Assembly: GCA_002405805.1 (NCBI GenBank)
Contig: DHMN01000023.1
Coordinates: 1 to 51,055, forward strand
Direction of reading: 5' to 3'
DNA length: 51,055 nt
Origin: Cyanobacteria bacterium UBA4641
Lineage (GTDB): Bacteria > Cyanobacteriota > Vampirovibrionia > Gastranaerophilales > Gastranaerophilaceae
A program made the translations under genes and the position numbers. The notes beneath the pieces were generated by a model. The model had not been told where the DNA came from. It ran no database searches and worked only from the letters and a program-made list of their open reading frames with translations. This document shows, in pieces, positions 1 to 8,480 of the stretch (its first letter is position 1; the number at the start of each line of letters is the position of its first letter).

Positions 1-49
1 CGCACTTGCCAAAATCCGCAGTTCAGCATGACTAAAATCAAATGGATAG

Positions 50-112
50 ATTCTGGATAGGATAAAATCTACGTCGCTACGCAACTTGATTTTTAATCCT
101 TTCAGAATGACA
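50..112. repeat. Long imperfect inverted-repeat element, copy 1
   Basis: The element opens with a degenerate ATTCTGGATAGGATAAAATC and closes with AATCCTTTCAGAATGACA, so its ends are imperfect inverted repeats around a centre containing ACGTCGCTACGC. Near-identical copies lie at 11324-11386 and 45971-46036. It is intergenic and non-coding. Nothing else is recognised in positions 1-49. Confidence 0.8.
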
Positions 113-134
113 ATATAAAATAACCTTAAAAGCC

Positions 135-174
135 TGCCATCTTGCCCTCCTGACATCTTGCCTTCCTGCCCTCT
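135..174. repeat. 8-bp tandem repeat, five degenerate units (TGCCNTCY)
   Basis: Five consecutive octamers read TGCCATCT, TGCCCTCC, TGACATCT, TGCCTTCC and TGCCCTCT. The tract follows the inverted-repeat element after a short AACCTTAAAAGCC spacer. The same octamer family recurs in other intergenic regions, usually beside a similar inverted repeat. Confidence 0.8.
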
Positions 175-197
175 GCTATAACCCAAATTCGGCTTTT

Positions 198-208
198 CAT
201 GCTAAAAT
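198..208 (+). promoter_or_regulatory. Extended -10 promoter of rsmD, possibly leaderless
   Basis: A TGC-TAAAAT extended -10 box ends seven bases before the rsmD ATG at 216, so a normal transcription start would fall at or next to the initiation codon. No Shine-Dalgarno sequence fits between. No convincing -35 box is seen; its usual place lies next to the end of the tandem repeat. Confidence 0.4.
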
Positions 209-215
209 ACTTGTT

Positions 216-743
216 ATGAATATCACGGCAGGAAAATTCAAGGGGCAAAAAATTATTGCACCGGATGAAAATATCACCCGTCCGACTTTGTCAAAAGTCC
301 GAATGAGTGTGTTCAACACTCTGCAAGCTATGATTGATTTTGAGGGCGGAAGTTTTCTTGATATGTATGCAGGTTCAGGCATAATGGGGCTTGAGGCTCT
401 ATCTCGCGGTTTTTCTTCAGTTGTTATGATTGAAAAAAACAAAAAAGTCTACAACATTATCAAATCGAATTTGAAAAAATATGAAAAAGACAACGACATA
501 AAACTTTTTCTCGGTGACAGTTTAAAGGTTTGCGAAAAATTCAACAAAACTTTTGATATCGTATACATTGACCCACCGTATTTTTCAGGGGTATACAAAA
601 ACAGTTTGGCATTGGCTAAAAAAATTTGTGACGGAATTGTTATTTTAGAACATGTTGTTGAATTAGATTTGTCAGAATATGAAATTTTGAAACAAAAAAA
701 ATATGGCGACAAATTTATAACTTTTATCAACGCCTCTTACTAA
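216..743 (+). CDS. rsmD: 16S rRNA (guanine966-N2)-methyltransferase RsmD
   Basis: This SAM-dependent enzyme methylates guanine 966 of 16S rRNA during 30S assembly. The 175-residue protein has the family landmarks in order: an N-terminal GKFKGQKI stretch, RPTLSKVRMSVFN (the substrate-side RPT..VR element), the SAM-binding loop FLDMYAGSGIMGLEALSRG near residues 47-65, and the catalytic DPPY motif near residue 119. Length is typical. No Shine-Dalgarno precedes the ATG, and a -10 box sits seven bases upstream, so initiation may be leaderless. The gene stands alone before the glycosyltransferase, which has its own promoter-like sequence. Identification is firm from the motifs. Confidence 0.93.
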   Translation: MNITAGKFKGQKIIAPDENITRPTLSKVRMSVFNTLQAMIDFEGGSFLDMYAGSGIMGLEALSRGFSSVVMIEKNKKVYNIIKSNLKKYEKDNDIKLFLGDSLKVCEKFNKTFDIVYIDPPYFSGVYKNSLALAKKICDGIVILEHVVELDLSEYEILKQKKYGDKFITFINASY

Positions 744-762
744 TAACTAAACTTAACAATAA

Positions 763-791
763 TAGACGAAAATGCGCTTTTGCTCTATAAT
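763..791 (+). promoter_or_regulatory. Candidate promoter of the GT9 gene
   Basis: TAGACG and TATAAT are separated by 17 bases. The -10 box lies about 38 bases before the ATG at 830, leaving an ordinary leader. Prediction rests on the box match only. Confidence 0.4.
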
Positions 792-829
792 AAATACTGT
801 CATGCCAATTTATATGGGGAATTTTCAAA

Positions 830-1882
830 ATGGAAGAAACAAAAAAGCAAAAAGTGTTGTTAATAAAATTGTCATCTTTAGGAGATGTAATTTTTAATAT
901 TCCATTGGCAAATGCACTAAAAGATGCAGGTTATGAGGTGACTTGGCTTGTTTCAGAAAAAGGAATTCAAGTTGTTGAAAATAATCCATGTGTAGATAAA
1001 GCGATTTTAGCTCCTGTTGGCAAATGGAAAAAACGCGGATTTTCTTTAGAAAGCTTTAAAGAATATCTTGCAATCCTAAAACAAATTCGTGATGAAAAAT
1101 TTGATATCGCAATTGATTCTCAAATGATGTTGAAAAGCCTTTACTGGATGTTATTTTGTGGTGCAAAACGCAGAATTATTTCTAAAGAGGCTCGCGAAAT
1201 GGCAATTTTAGGCGGTAATGAATGGATTGACGATATTTCTTATGCACCTGATTCTCCAATCGTACTTAATTATTTGAGATATGCAAATTATCTTGGTATA
1301 AAACCTGAATCTATCAAGGTTTCACTACCTGCAAGAAGTGAAGAACAAATCGCAAAGGTTGATGAACTTTTGTCAGGTTTAGATAAATCAAAACCGCTTG
1401 TAGTTATTGCACCTGCAACAACTTGGATAAACAAACACTGGAATCGCGACAATTGGAAAATCGTTGTTGATAATTTGGCAAGTTCTTGCGACCTTGTATT
1501 CACAGGCGGACCAAATGATAATGAGCTGATTGAATATATCAGCGGCGGAAAATTTTTAAATTTGGCAGGGAAAACAGATATTATGGAACTGATGGAAGTT
1601 TTTTCAAGAGCAAACCTTGTTATGGCACCTGATAGTGGTAGCGCACATTTGGCTTGGGCTACAGGAAAACCTGCCGTTGTAACTATTTTTACCTGCACAC
1701 CAAAAGATGTTTTAGCTCCGTTTGGCGCAAGTGACAAATATGTGGCAATGGGCGGTTGCGGTTTGCCATGCCAGCCATGTTTCAAACGCAAATGTAAACT
1801 TCACAAAAACCCTAACGCATGTACAAATTTCCCTAATCCGAAAGATGTGGTTGATGTTGTTACTCACTTGATATTTTCTTAA
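830..1882 (+). CDS. Glycosyltransferase family 9 (heptosyltransferase-like)
   Basis: GT9 enzymes transfer ADP-heptose or related sugars to lipopolysaccharide core on the cytoplasmic face of the inner membrane. The 350-residue protein starts with the family signature VLLIKLSSLGDVIFNIPLA, has the middle segment VVIAPATTWINKHWN, and ends with the nucleotide-sugar loop around APDSGSAHLAWATGKP. The C-terminus carries a cysteine-rich stretch (CGLPCQPCFKRKC) seen in part of the family. There is no signal peptide. The acceptor cannot be read from sequence, so no waaC/waaF/waaQ symbol is given. With BamA and Skp nearby it supports an outer membrane bearing a glycolipid. Confidence 0.85.
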   Translation: MEETKKQKVLLIKLSSLGDVIFNIPLANALKDAGYEVTWLVSEKGIQVVENNPCVDKAILAPVGKWKKRGFSLESFKEYLAILKQIRDEKFDIAIDSQMMLKSLYWMLFCGAKRRIISKEAREMAILGGNEWIDDISYAPDSPIVLNYLRYANYLGIKPESIKVSLPARSEEQIAKVDELLSGLDKSKPLVVIAPATTWINKHWNRDNWKIVVDNLASSCDLVFTGGPNDNELIEYISGGKFLNLAGKTDIMELMEVFSRANLVMAPDSGSAHLAWATGKPAVVTIFTCTPKDVLAPFGASDKYVAMGGCGLPCQPCFKRKCKLHKNPNACTNFPNPKDVVDVVTHLIFS

Positions 1883-1933
1883 AAAAGTATTATAATTATA
1901 TATCATATTCATATATTGCAAAAAAGGGTATCC

Positions 1934-3841
1934 ATGGGTTTATTTGATAAATTTAAGGAAGTTACAAAAAAAGTTTCTGAAGTCGAAAATAACATTTACC
2001 ATGAAAAGCGCGGTTATTTAGAGATTTACGAAAGAAATATTGAGTTAGAGCGCGAAATCGCCGAACGTACGGAAGAATTGAACGACGCTAATAAACGTAT
2101 GTTCACCTTGCAGCACATTTGGGATATGATGAACTCTTCAACTCCGCTGGAAAATGTATTGGAAGCCATTGTAAACAGTACCCAAGGCGAACTTGGTTAT
2201 ATGCATTGTGCGATTATCAGCAAAAACGAAGATGAAGACGGTGAATATTTGCATGTTATGGCTCAATCAAATGACAGTTTGATTGACAGATTGAATAACA
2301 TTATCGGCTCTCCGGGGATTCAAACTCGACGTTTACATTATTCTCCTGAAAGCGTTTTTGCTGACACAATGAAACAGCGCACAATTATTCAAACCAAAGC
2401 AATTGATTTGTCTTTGAAGTCAGTTTTGCCTGATTTGCCACCGGAAACTGTTCAAAAAATTATCACAAATCAACCGATAAAATCTGTTATCGTAGTGCCA
2501 TTAATTGCTCAGAAAAAAGAATTTGGCTGGTTCTGCGTATTTTCATCTCGAGAAGAACTTGCAGGAGCAGAAATGGACTTTTTGGGCTTATTTGCAAAAC
2601 AAATTGAAATGGCAATCACCATTGCCGATTTGTTCCAAGCGGTGCGCGAACAGGCTGTAACAGATGCTCTGACAGGTTTATATAACAGAAGATATTTTGA
2701 AGAAGCTTTAGAAAAAGAAGTTCAGCGTGCAAAACGTCAAAATCAACCATTCTCAATTATCGGAATTGATTTAGACTTTTTGAAAAAAATCAACGATACT
2801 TACGGTCACAATTTTGGTGACTTGGCGATTAAAACAATTGCAGATGTACTGAAATCAAATGCTCGTTCTGTCGATATTCCTGCTCGTATGGGCGGTGAAG
2901 AATTTAACGTCTTACTTCCGGGGATTACTTCAGAAGGTGCAATGATTGCAGCAGAAAGAATCCGTAAATCTATCGAAAGTGCCGAAATTGACACTATCGG
3001 ACATATTACAGGCAGTTTAGGTGTTGCAACTTATTTAGAACAAAGTGACAATGTCGAAGAGTTGTTAGAATTGACAGACCAAGCAATGTACACGTCAAAA
3101 CGCAACGGCAGAAACCGAGTTACACTGGCAAAACCTGTATCTGAAACTTATTGGCAAGAGATTGCAGTCAATACATTCCTTGATATTTTGTCAAAAAATC
3201 GTATTCCAAAAGCAAGAAGTTTGTCAAAAGAATTGTGCCTCAAACTCAAAGCTCCTGCTAACAAAGATGAAGTTTCAAAAGAAGCTTTGTATACCGTTGC
3301 AGATATGTTGACAAAATTGTACAACCCAATGCATACCCCTGGGGTAATTAAAAACAAAGTTCTGATGGCAGTGAGCCTTGCAAAACGTTTTGATATTCCC
3401 AAGGAAGATATTGACAACTTGAGAGTCGCAGTTTTGCTCTACGATATTGGCAACTTGATGCTCCCAGACGATATTTTGCAAAAAGCAACTCCATTGACTG
3501 ATGAAGAACGCGAAAAAATCAAACATCATCCTGTCATTGCAGCAAGAGATATTTTGAAACCGATTTCATATATTCAAGATGTTTTGCCTATAATTGAACA
3601 CCACCACGAAAACTGGGATGGTTCAGGTTATCCGAACAAAATGTCAAAAAATGAAATTCCGTTGACATCACAAATTATTCTTATTATTGATGAATATTTT
3701 GCCCTAATTGAACAAAGACCATACCGCGCTAAGCTTTCAAGCAAAGATGCTTTAGAAATTATAAAAGCTGATGCAGGCAAAAAATGGAATGAAAATTTGG
3801 TAAAAGAATTTATTTCACTGATTGAGCATGATATAGTTTAG
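1934..3841 (+). CDS. GAF-GGDEF-HD-GYP-like protein (diguanylate cyclase with degenerate HD)
   Basis: This is a cytosolic signalling protein with no membrane segment. The order is: N-terminal coiled coil (about residues 1-55), GAF sensor (about 60-235), GGDEF domain (about 240-400), then an HD-GYP-like domain (about 450-630). The cyclase site is GGEEF at residues 320-324, an active-type variant, with RSVD exactly five residues upstream as a c-di-GMP product-inhibition I-site. The HD domain keeps HHENWDGSGYP, but the expected HD is YD at residue 503 (YDIGN), so phosphodiesterase activity is doubtful. The ATG at 1934 is chosen because AGGG precedes it by five bases; an upstream TTG at 1916 would sit before that ribosome site. 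Confidence 0.85.
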   Translation: MGLFDKFKEVTKKVSEVENNIYHEKRGYLEIYERNIELEREIAERTEELNDANKRMFTLQHIWDMMNSSTPLENVLEAIVNSTQGELGYMHCAIISKNEDEDGEYLHVMAQSNDSLIDRLNNIIGSPGIQTRRLHYSPESVFADTMKQRTIIQTKAIDLSLKSVLPDLPPETVQKIITNQPIKSVIVVPLIAQKKEFGWFCVFSSREELAGAEMDFLGLFAKQIEMAITIADLFQAVREQAVTDALTGLYNRRYFEEALEKEVQRAKRQNQPFSIIGIDLDFLKKINDTYGHNFGDLAIKTIADVLKSNARSVDIPARMGGEEFNVLLPGITSEGAMIAAERIRKSIESAEIDTIGHITGSLGVATYLEQSDNVEELLELTDQAMYTSKRNGRNRVTLAKPVSETYWQEIAVNTFLDILSKNRIPKARSLSKELCLKLKAPANKDEVSKEALYTVADMLTKLYNPMHTPGVIKNKVLMAVSLAKRFDIPKEDIDNLRVAVLLYDIGNLMLPDDILQKATPLTDEEREKIKHHPVIAARDILKPISYIQDVLPIIEHHHENWDGSGYPNKMSKNEIPLTSQIILIIDEYFALIEQRPYRAKLSSKDALEIIKADAGKKWNENLVKEFISLIEHDIV

Positions 3842-3846
3842 ATATT

Positions 3847-4767
3847 ATGAGGGAAAAAGATTTCATATCCATAATAAAAGAAACGCTCAATTCAAAATAT
3901 ATCGGTGACGATTGCGCGTACTTGGATGATTTGGGTATTGTGGTAACTCAAGACAGCTTGGTCGAAGGGGTACATTTTTTGTCAGACAAAATTACACCGT
4001 TTCAACTTGGCTACAAGTCTGTTATGGTGAATGTTTCAGATGTTGTGGCAAGCGGCGCTGAGCCTAAATACTTGACAGTTGCACTTTCTCTTCCTTCTGA
4101 TATTGATGAAAACTTTGTCAAAGAGTTTTATCAAGGGTGCAAATGCGCATGTGGTGAAGATATCAAGATTGTTGGCGGAGATATCACAGGTGCTGACAAA
4201 ATCTTTGTTTCAGTTTGCGCAATCGGTTCAACTTTAGAACGAAAAATTTCATCAAGAAAAAATGCGAAAGTAGGTTATAAAGTTATCGTTGCAGGAAATC
4301 ACGGTTCTTCCGCAATCGGTTTACAGTTGCTTTTAAATGGGAAAAATACTCCTGAAAAGTTAATCAAAGCGCACCTTGAACCTTGCGCTCAAATTGAATT
4401 CGGACAATATATCGGCAAAAATATAAAACAAGATTACGGAATGATGGACACCTCAGATGGGCTTATGGATGCACTTTCAACTATCGCAAATGAAAGTGGA
4501 GTTTTACTGGATATCGATTTTGACAAAATTCCTCATGACAAAGAAATTGAAAACTTTAACAATTGGCAAAACTTTGTTCTCTATGGGGGCGAAGATTATG
4601 GGATTGTCGCTGTTGTGCCAAATGATTTTGAATGTCCGTACGGCAAGGTTATAGGGCAAGCAAAAGAAGGTTTAGGGGTTGATTTGCATTACCAAAATCA
4701 ACTTATACGTTTGACAAAAAAAGATGTTGAAAACAAAGTATTTTCACATTTTAAGGAGAATTTATGA
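3847..4767 (+). CDS. thiL: Thiamine-monophosphate kinase ThiL
   Basis: ThiL phosphorylates thiamine phosphate to thiamine diphosphate with ATP, the last step of cofactor synthesis. The 306-residue protein shows the AIR-synthase-like N-domain signatures YIGDDCAYLDD, TQDSLVEGVHF, GYKSVMVNVSDVVASGAEP and IVGGDITGADKI, then the C-domain MMDTSDGLMDAL and YGGEDYGIVA. Length and motif order are normal. It begins five bases after the signalling gene with no obvious Shine-Dalgarno, so translational coupling is likely. Its last four bases overlap ispD as ATGA. No TPP riboswitch is seen upstream and no other thiamine gene is present. Confidence 0.9.
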   Translation: MREKDFISIIKETLNSKYIGDDCAYLDDLGIVVTQDSLVEGVHFLSDKITPFQLGYKSVMVNVSDVVASGAEPKYLTVALSLPSDIDENFVKEFYQGCKCACGEDIKIVGGDITGADKIFVSVCAIGSTLERKISSRKNAKVGYKVIVAGNHGSSAIGLQLLLNGKNTPEKLIKAHLEPCAQIEFGQYIGKNIKQDYGMMDTSDGLMDALSTIANESGVLLDIDFDKIPHDKEIENFNNWQNFVLYGGEDYGIVAVVPNDFECPYGKVIGQAKEGLGVDLHYQNQLIRLTKKDVENKVFSHFKENL

Positions 4768-5423
4768 AATACAGCGCAATAATCACAGCAGGCGGAACCT
4801 CATCAAGATTTGGAAACACTAACAAATTGTTAGAAAAAATTTATGGTAAAGAAATTATTAAATACACGATTGACGCCTTTGTAAAGGCAAATACGGATGA
4901 AATTATTATTTGCGCAAACAAGTCAATTATTTCCCTGTTGGGAGAATTTTTTACGGATTATCAGAACGTAAAAATAATCCAAGGCGGTAATTCACGCCAA
5001 GAATCTGTTTATAACGGCTTGCAGGTTGTAACAGGGGATTTTGTGCTGATACATGATGGCGCGCGCCCAATGATTACACCTGAAATTATCAAAAACGTTA
5101 TGAACGAAGTTGTGACAAAAAAAGCAATTTCTGTTATGACAAAAACTGTCGACACAATAAAAGAAGTTGATGAAAACGGCAAAATAATCAGAACAATTGA
5201 CCGCTCAAAACTCTACAACACACAGACTCCGCAAGCATTTGAAACATCACTGATTAAAGATGCGCATGACAAACTCAAAGGACAGACCTACACCGACGAT
5301 GCCGGCATGGTCGAGGCAGTGGGGATTGATGTGTATGTAGTTAATGGGGATTACAAAAATATAAAAGTCACCACCAAATCCGATTTAGCCTTGGCGGAAG
5401 TGTATTTGAAAGAAAATTTGTAA
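4764..5423 (+). CDS. ispD: 2-C-methyl-D-erythritol 4-phosphate cytidylyltransferase IspD
   Basis: IspD couples CTP to methylerythritol phosphate in the MEP pathway for isopentenyl diphosphate. The 219-residue protein has the nucleotide-binding start ITAGGTSSRFG, the conserved IHDGARP near residues 97-103, an IDRSKLYNTQTPQAF substrate-side segment and the TDDAGMVE motif. Length is standard. AAGGAG stands upstream of the ATG, which overlaps thiL by four bases. Together with the polyprenyl synthase at 43.7 kb it indicates endogenous isoprenoid synthesis by the MEP route. Confidence 0.93.
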   Translation: MKYSAIITAGGTSSRFGNTNKLLEKIYGKEIIKYTIDAFVKANTDEIIICANKSIISLLGEFFTDYQNVKIIQGGNSRQESVYNGLQVVTGDFVLIHDGARPMITPEIIKNVMNEVVTKKAISVMTKTVDTIKEVDENGKIIRTIDRSKLYNTQTPQAFETSLIKDAHDKLKGQTYTDDAGMVEAVGIDVYVVNGDYKNIKVTTKSDLALAEVYLKENL

Positions 5424-5463
5424 AGCAGATGGATTTGTCGTATTAGAAGCTCAGAAGATTGCC

Positions 5464-5495
5464 TGCCCTCTCGCCATCCTGCCTTCCTGCTCCCT
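5464..5495. repeat. 8-bp tandem repeat, four degenerate units
   Basis: The octamers TGCCCTCT, CGCCATCC, TGCCTTCC and TGCTCCCT are consecutive. This is the same unit as at 135-174. The tract ends about ten bases before the rsmI -35 box. Confidence 0.75.
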
Positions 5496-5505
5496 CCCCA
5501 TTCTC

Positions 5506-5534
5506 TTGTTACGAAAACTCGCTTATGCTACAAT
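5506..5534 (+). promoter_or_regulatory. Promoter of rsmI, probably leaderless
   Basis: TTGTTA and TACAAT are separated by exactly 17 bases, and TGC directly precedes the -10 box (extended -10). Only six bases lie between the -10 box and the rsmI ATG at 5541, so transcription should start at the initiation codon. The same TATGCTACAAT string appears before bamA. Confidence 0.6.
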
Positions 5535-5540
5535 TGGGCT

Positions 5541-6359
5541 ATGAAAGAATTTGATTTTTATGTAGTTCCGACGCCTATCGGAAATTTGGGCGATATCACT
5601 TTACGAGCAATTGAAGTTCTAAAATCTGTTGATTTAATTGCGTGTGAGGACAGTCGTGTAACTCAAAAATTGCTCAACCATTTTGATATAAAAACAAAGT
5701 GCGTTTCATACCACAAGTACAACGAAAAAGAGCGCATTAACCAAATTCTTGATATTTTAAAAAGCGGTAAAAAAATGGCATTGGTTTCTGATGCCGGAAC
5801 TCCGTTGATTTGCGACCCCGGGTCTGTAATTGTAAAAGAACTTAGAAAAAACGGTTTTAGTTTGACATCACTTGCCGGTGCTAATGCGGTTATCACGTTT
5901 TTGTCTCAAGTTTCGCGAGAAGATGAAACCTTCACGTTTATTGGATTTTTGCCAAAAAGCAAAACACAGATTGAAGAAATTGCAACAAAATATAAGTATG
6001 ACGATTTCGTATTCTATGATTCACCAAACAGAATTATTCAATCTTTAGAAATTATCAAAACTGTTCGACCTGACACGAAAGTCGCATTCGGCAGAGAATT
6101 AACCAAAGTGTTTGAGGAAGTCGTTGTTGATGAAATTTCCGCTGTGATTGAACATTTGAAAAATAATGTATCAAAAGGTGAATTTGTTTGTTTGATATTT
6201 AGGGATAAAAACAAAAGCGAAACTTCTGAAATTGAAGACAAGATAAAAACATTGCAAGATAAAGGTTTTGGGGCAAAAGACATCTCAATAATTCTATCTG
6301 AATTGTACGGAATGAATAAAAATAAAGTTTACAAAATTGCTGTTGGTAAACAGATGTAA
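5541..6359 (+). CDS. rsmI: 16S rRNA (cytidine1402-2'-O)-methyltransferase RsmI
   Basis: RsmI methylates the 2'-O of cytidine 1402 in the ribosomal decoding centre. The 272-residue protein has the tetrapyrrole-methylase fold signatures VPTPIGNLGDITLRA (residues 9-23), ACEDSRVTQKLL, ALVSDAGTPLICDPG and the SAM-site loop LAGANAV, followed by TFIGFLPK and FYDSPNRI. EDSR and GAN replace the commoner EDTR and GPS; both are mild changes. Length is normal. There is no Shine-Dalgarno: the ATG lies six bases after a good -10 box, which points to a leaderless message. Confidence 0.92.
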   Translation: MKEFDFYVVPTPIGNLGDITLRAIEVLKSVDLIACEDSRVTQKLLNHFDIKTKCVSYHKYNEKERINQILDILKSGKKMALVSDAGTPLICDPGSVIVKELRKNGFSLTSLAGANAVITFLSQVSREDETFTFIGFLPKSKTQIEEIATKYKYDDFVFYDSPNRIIQSLEIIKTVRPDTKVAFGRELTKVFEEVVVDEISAVIEHLKNNVSKGEFVCLIFRDKNKSETSEIEDKIKTLQDKGFGAKDISIILSELYGMNKNKVYKIAVGKQM

Positions 6360-6364
6360 AAATT

Positions 6365-6394
6365 TTGTACTTTTTAAATAATTTATGCTACAAT
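6365..6394 (+). promoter_or_regulatory. Candidate promoter of bamA-skp
   Basis: TTGTAC and TACAAT are 18 bases apart, with TGC forming an extended -10. The -10 core is identical to that of rsmI, but here about 40 bases of leader with AAGGGA precede the TTG start. Confidence 0.5.
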
Positions 6395-6434
6395 TTTGTT
6401 GGAGAATAGTGAGAGTTTGTAAGGGAATATATTC

Positions 6435-8459
6435 TTGAAATTAAATAAGATTACCAGACATTTAATGTTAGCTTTAATCTTAGCGATGACTGCGCAAACG
6501 CATAGTTTAGCTGTTGATGACGTATGGGGCGGAATGGGGCTTTCTGACGAGGCTGTCCAATACAATAACAATTATGCTAACACTGTTTTTGACAAATACA
6601 CAAACTATTCCGATTCAGAAAAGAAAACTCCTGATTACACTACAGGTCAATATCCGACAAACTTATCTTCTCCAAGCACAACTTCATCAGCGCCTGCTGA
6701 TAAAGAAAAAAGAACTATTAAAAAAATCGAATTCTATGGTCTAAACTCTATTACTCCGCAAGAATTGCTGGATAAAATGCAAATGAAAGAGGGCGGGGAA
6801 TATACCAGAGAAACTCTGCAATCCGATTTGAAAACGATTTACGAAACAGGCTATTTCACAGAGAAAATGAAAGCTATCCCATCTAAAAATGATGATGGGA
6901 CAGTTACAGTAAAAATCGTTGTGGAAGAAAATGTTCCGGTGAAAGATTTTACTGTTGAAGGAAACACAGTAGTTCCGATTGAAGATATTTTAGCAACCCT
7001 TAATGATATGAAGGGGAAACCGCAAAATATCGCAAAATTGAACGCTGCAATCTCTCAAATTCAAGAACTTTACACCTCAAAAGGCTATATCTTGGCTAGA
7101 GTTGATTCGGTTGATGATGACCCTGATGGTACAATCAATATCAGCATCAAAGAAGGTATTATCGACAAAATTATGATTGAAGGTAACGAAAAGACCAAAG
7201 ATTATATTGTTGCGCGTAATATCTTGACTGAACCTGGGATGATTTATAACGAAAATCTTATTAAAGAGGATTTGGTAAGATTATATGCAACTCAGGCTTT
7301 TAAAGACGTAACAAGAGAGATTGAACCTAGTGAAGAAGTTCCTGATGCTTACGATATTACAATAAAAATCCAAGAACAAAGAACCGCAAGTATTTCTGTC
7401 GGTGGTGGTCTTGATACAGTTACAGGTTTATTCGGTTCAATGGGTATTGCAGAAAACAACTTCCGCGGCAGATGCGAAAGACTTTCTTTGACAGGTTTGG
7501 TTGGTACTGGTGTAATCCTTAACGATTCATCCGTAAAAGACCACATGAATATTCAAGCAGAATTGAGCTATTTCAAACCATATTTCTATAATGCCGATAC
7601 ATCTTTAAATACAAGATTGTTCTTCAGAGATTTCGGTTCTTACCAAATTCCGTTGGCAATTGAAAGAAGATATGGCGGTGAAATGACTGTTGCGCACAGA
7701 CTTAAAAAGAACAGACACGCAACTTCATCATTCAGTTTAGGTGTTGAAAATATTGATGTTCGTGAAGGTGATTTCAACGGAATTTCAGGTTTGTATAACA
7801 AATATAATATTCCGATTGCTCGTCGTGCAGAACAGTTAGAAGGCGGACTATTTATGTCATTGAGCCCTGCGTTGATTTACGATACCAGAGATTCTGCTAC
7901 AGTAACAAGACATGGTACAATGGCAAGTTTGAGATTTGATGAAAATATCGGACTTAACGGTTTTGACAAAACAAACGGTAAACTTACCGGTATGATTAAG
8001 CAATATGTTCCTGTTGGTAAAAAATCATCTTTGACATTCACTGCTAAAGGTGGTGGCGCACTTCACGGAGATATTCCTGAAGTTATGGCATATCGTTTAG
8101 GTGGTCCTTATACTGTCAGAGGTTTCAAAATGAGTGGTGTTGGTACAGGTAACGCCTTCATTATGGGTTCTGCCGAATTTGCAACACCAATTCCGTTTAT
8201 GGACAGAACAAGAATCGCTTTCTTGAACAATATCAGATTTACAGTTTGGGCTGATGCAGGTAAAGTATTTGACGGAACGATTTCCAACAAATTGTATGAC
8301 AGACCTGAATATGCGGTATCTGCAGGTATCGGTTTGAAAGTATTTATTCCAGGAATGGGACCGTTGTCAATCGATTATGGTATTCCACTTACAAATCCCG
8401 GACATAGCGGTTCTAAAAACGGATACTTTACATTTGGTGTAGGTGACTTATTATATTAA
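6435..8459 (+). CDS. bamA: Outer-membrane assembly factor BamA/Omp85
   Basis: BamA inserts beta-barrel proteins into the outer membrane. The 674-residue protein has a signal peptide (residues 1 to about 27, cleavage after THSLA), a low-complexity linker, three POTRA domains (about 90-165, 168-243 and 244-320) and a C-terminal barrel from about 325, with the conserved VRGF tetrad in TVRGFKMSG and an aromatic last residue (LLY). Three POTRAs rather than the proteobacterial five is the arrangement known for cyanobacterial Omp85. The start is TTG, chosen because AAGGGA lies eight bases upstream and the signal peptide begins there. skp follows after 21 bases, a common pairing. Confidence 0.92.
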   Translation: MKLNKITRHLMLALILAMTAQTHSLAVDDVWGGMGLSDEAVQYNNNYANTVFDKYTNYSDSEKKTPDYTTGQYPTNLSSPSTTSSAPADKEKRTIKKIEFYGLNSITPQELLDKMQMKEGGEYTRETLQSDLKTIYETGYFTEKMKAIPSKNDDGTVTVKIVVEENVPVKDFTVEGNTVVPIEDILATLNDMKGKPQNIAKLNAAISQIQELYTSKGYILARVDSVDDDPDGTINISIKEGIIDKIMIEGNEKTKDYIVARNILTEPGMIYNENLIKEDLVRLYATQAFKDVTREIEPSEEVPDAYDITIKIQEQRTASISVGGGLDTVTGLFGSMGIAENNFRGRCERLSLTGLVGTGVILNDSSVKDHMNIQAELSYFKPYFYNADTSLNTRLFFRDFGSYQIPLAIERRYGGEMTVAHRLKKNRHATSSFSLGVENIDVREGDFNGISGLYNKYNIPIARRAEQLEGGLFMSLSPALIYDTRDSATVTRHGTMASLRFDENIGLNGFDKTNGKLTGMIKQYVPVGKKSSLTFTAKGGGALHGDIPEVMAYRLGGPYTVRGFKMSGVGTGNAFIMGSAEFATPIPFMDRTRIAFLNNIRFTVWADAGKVFDGTISNKLYDRPEYAVSAGIGLKVFIPGMGPLSIDYGIPLTNPGHSGSKNGYFTFGVGDLLY

Positions 8460-8480
8460 TATTCAAATATAGGAGGAATT

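Noticed and set aside
135..174. Repeat tract considered as a CRISPR array
   Set aside because: The unit is only 8 bp, adjacent and without spacers; no cas genes are present.
1288..1791. Long minus-strand reading frame inside the GT9 gene
   Set aside because: It is a shadow of the well-supported plus-strand glycosyltransferase, with no ribosome site and an unnatural amino-acid mix.
3500..3850. TPP riboswitch upstream of thiL
   Set aside because: thiL begins five bases after the preceding coding region, and no THI-box core (CUGAGA, ACCUGA type) is seen.
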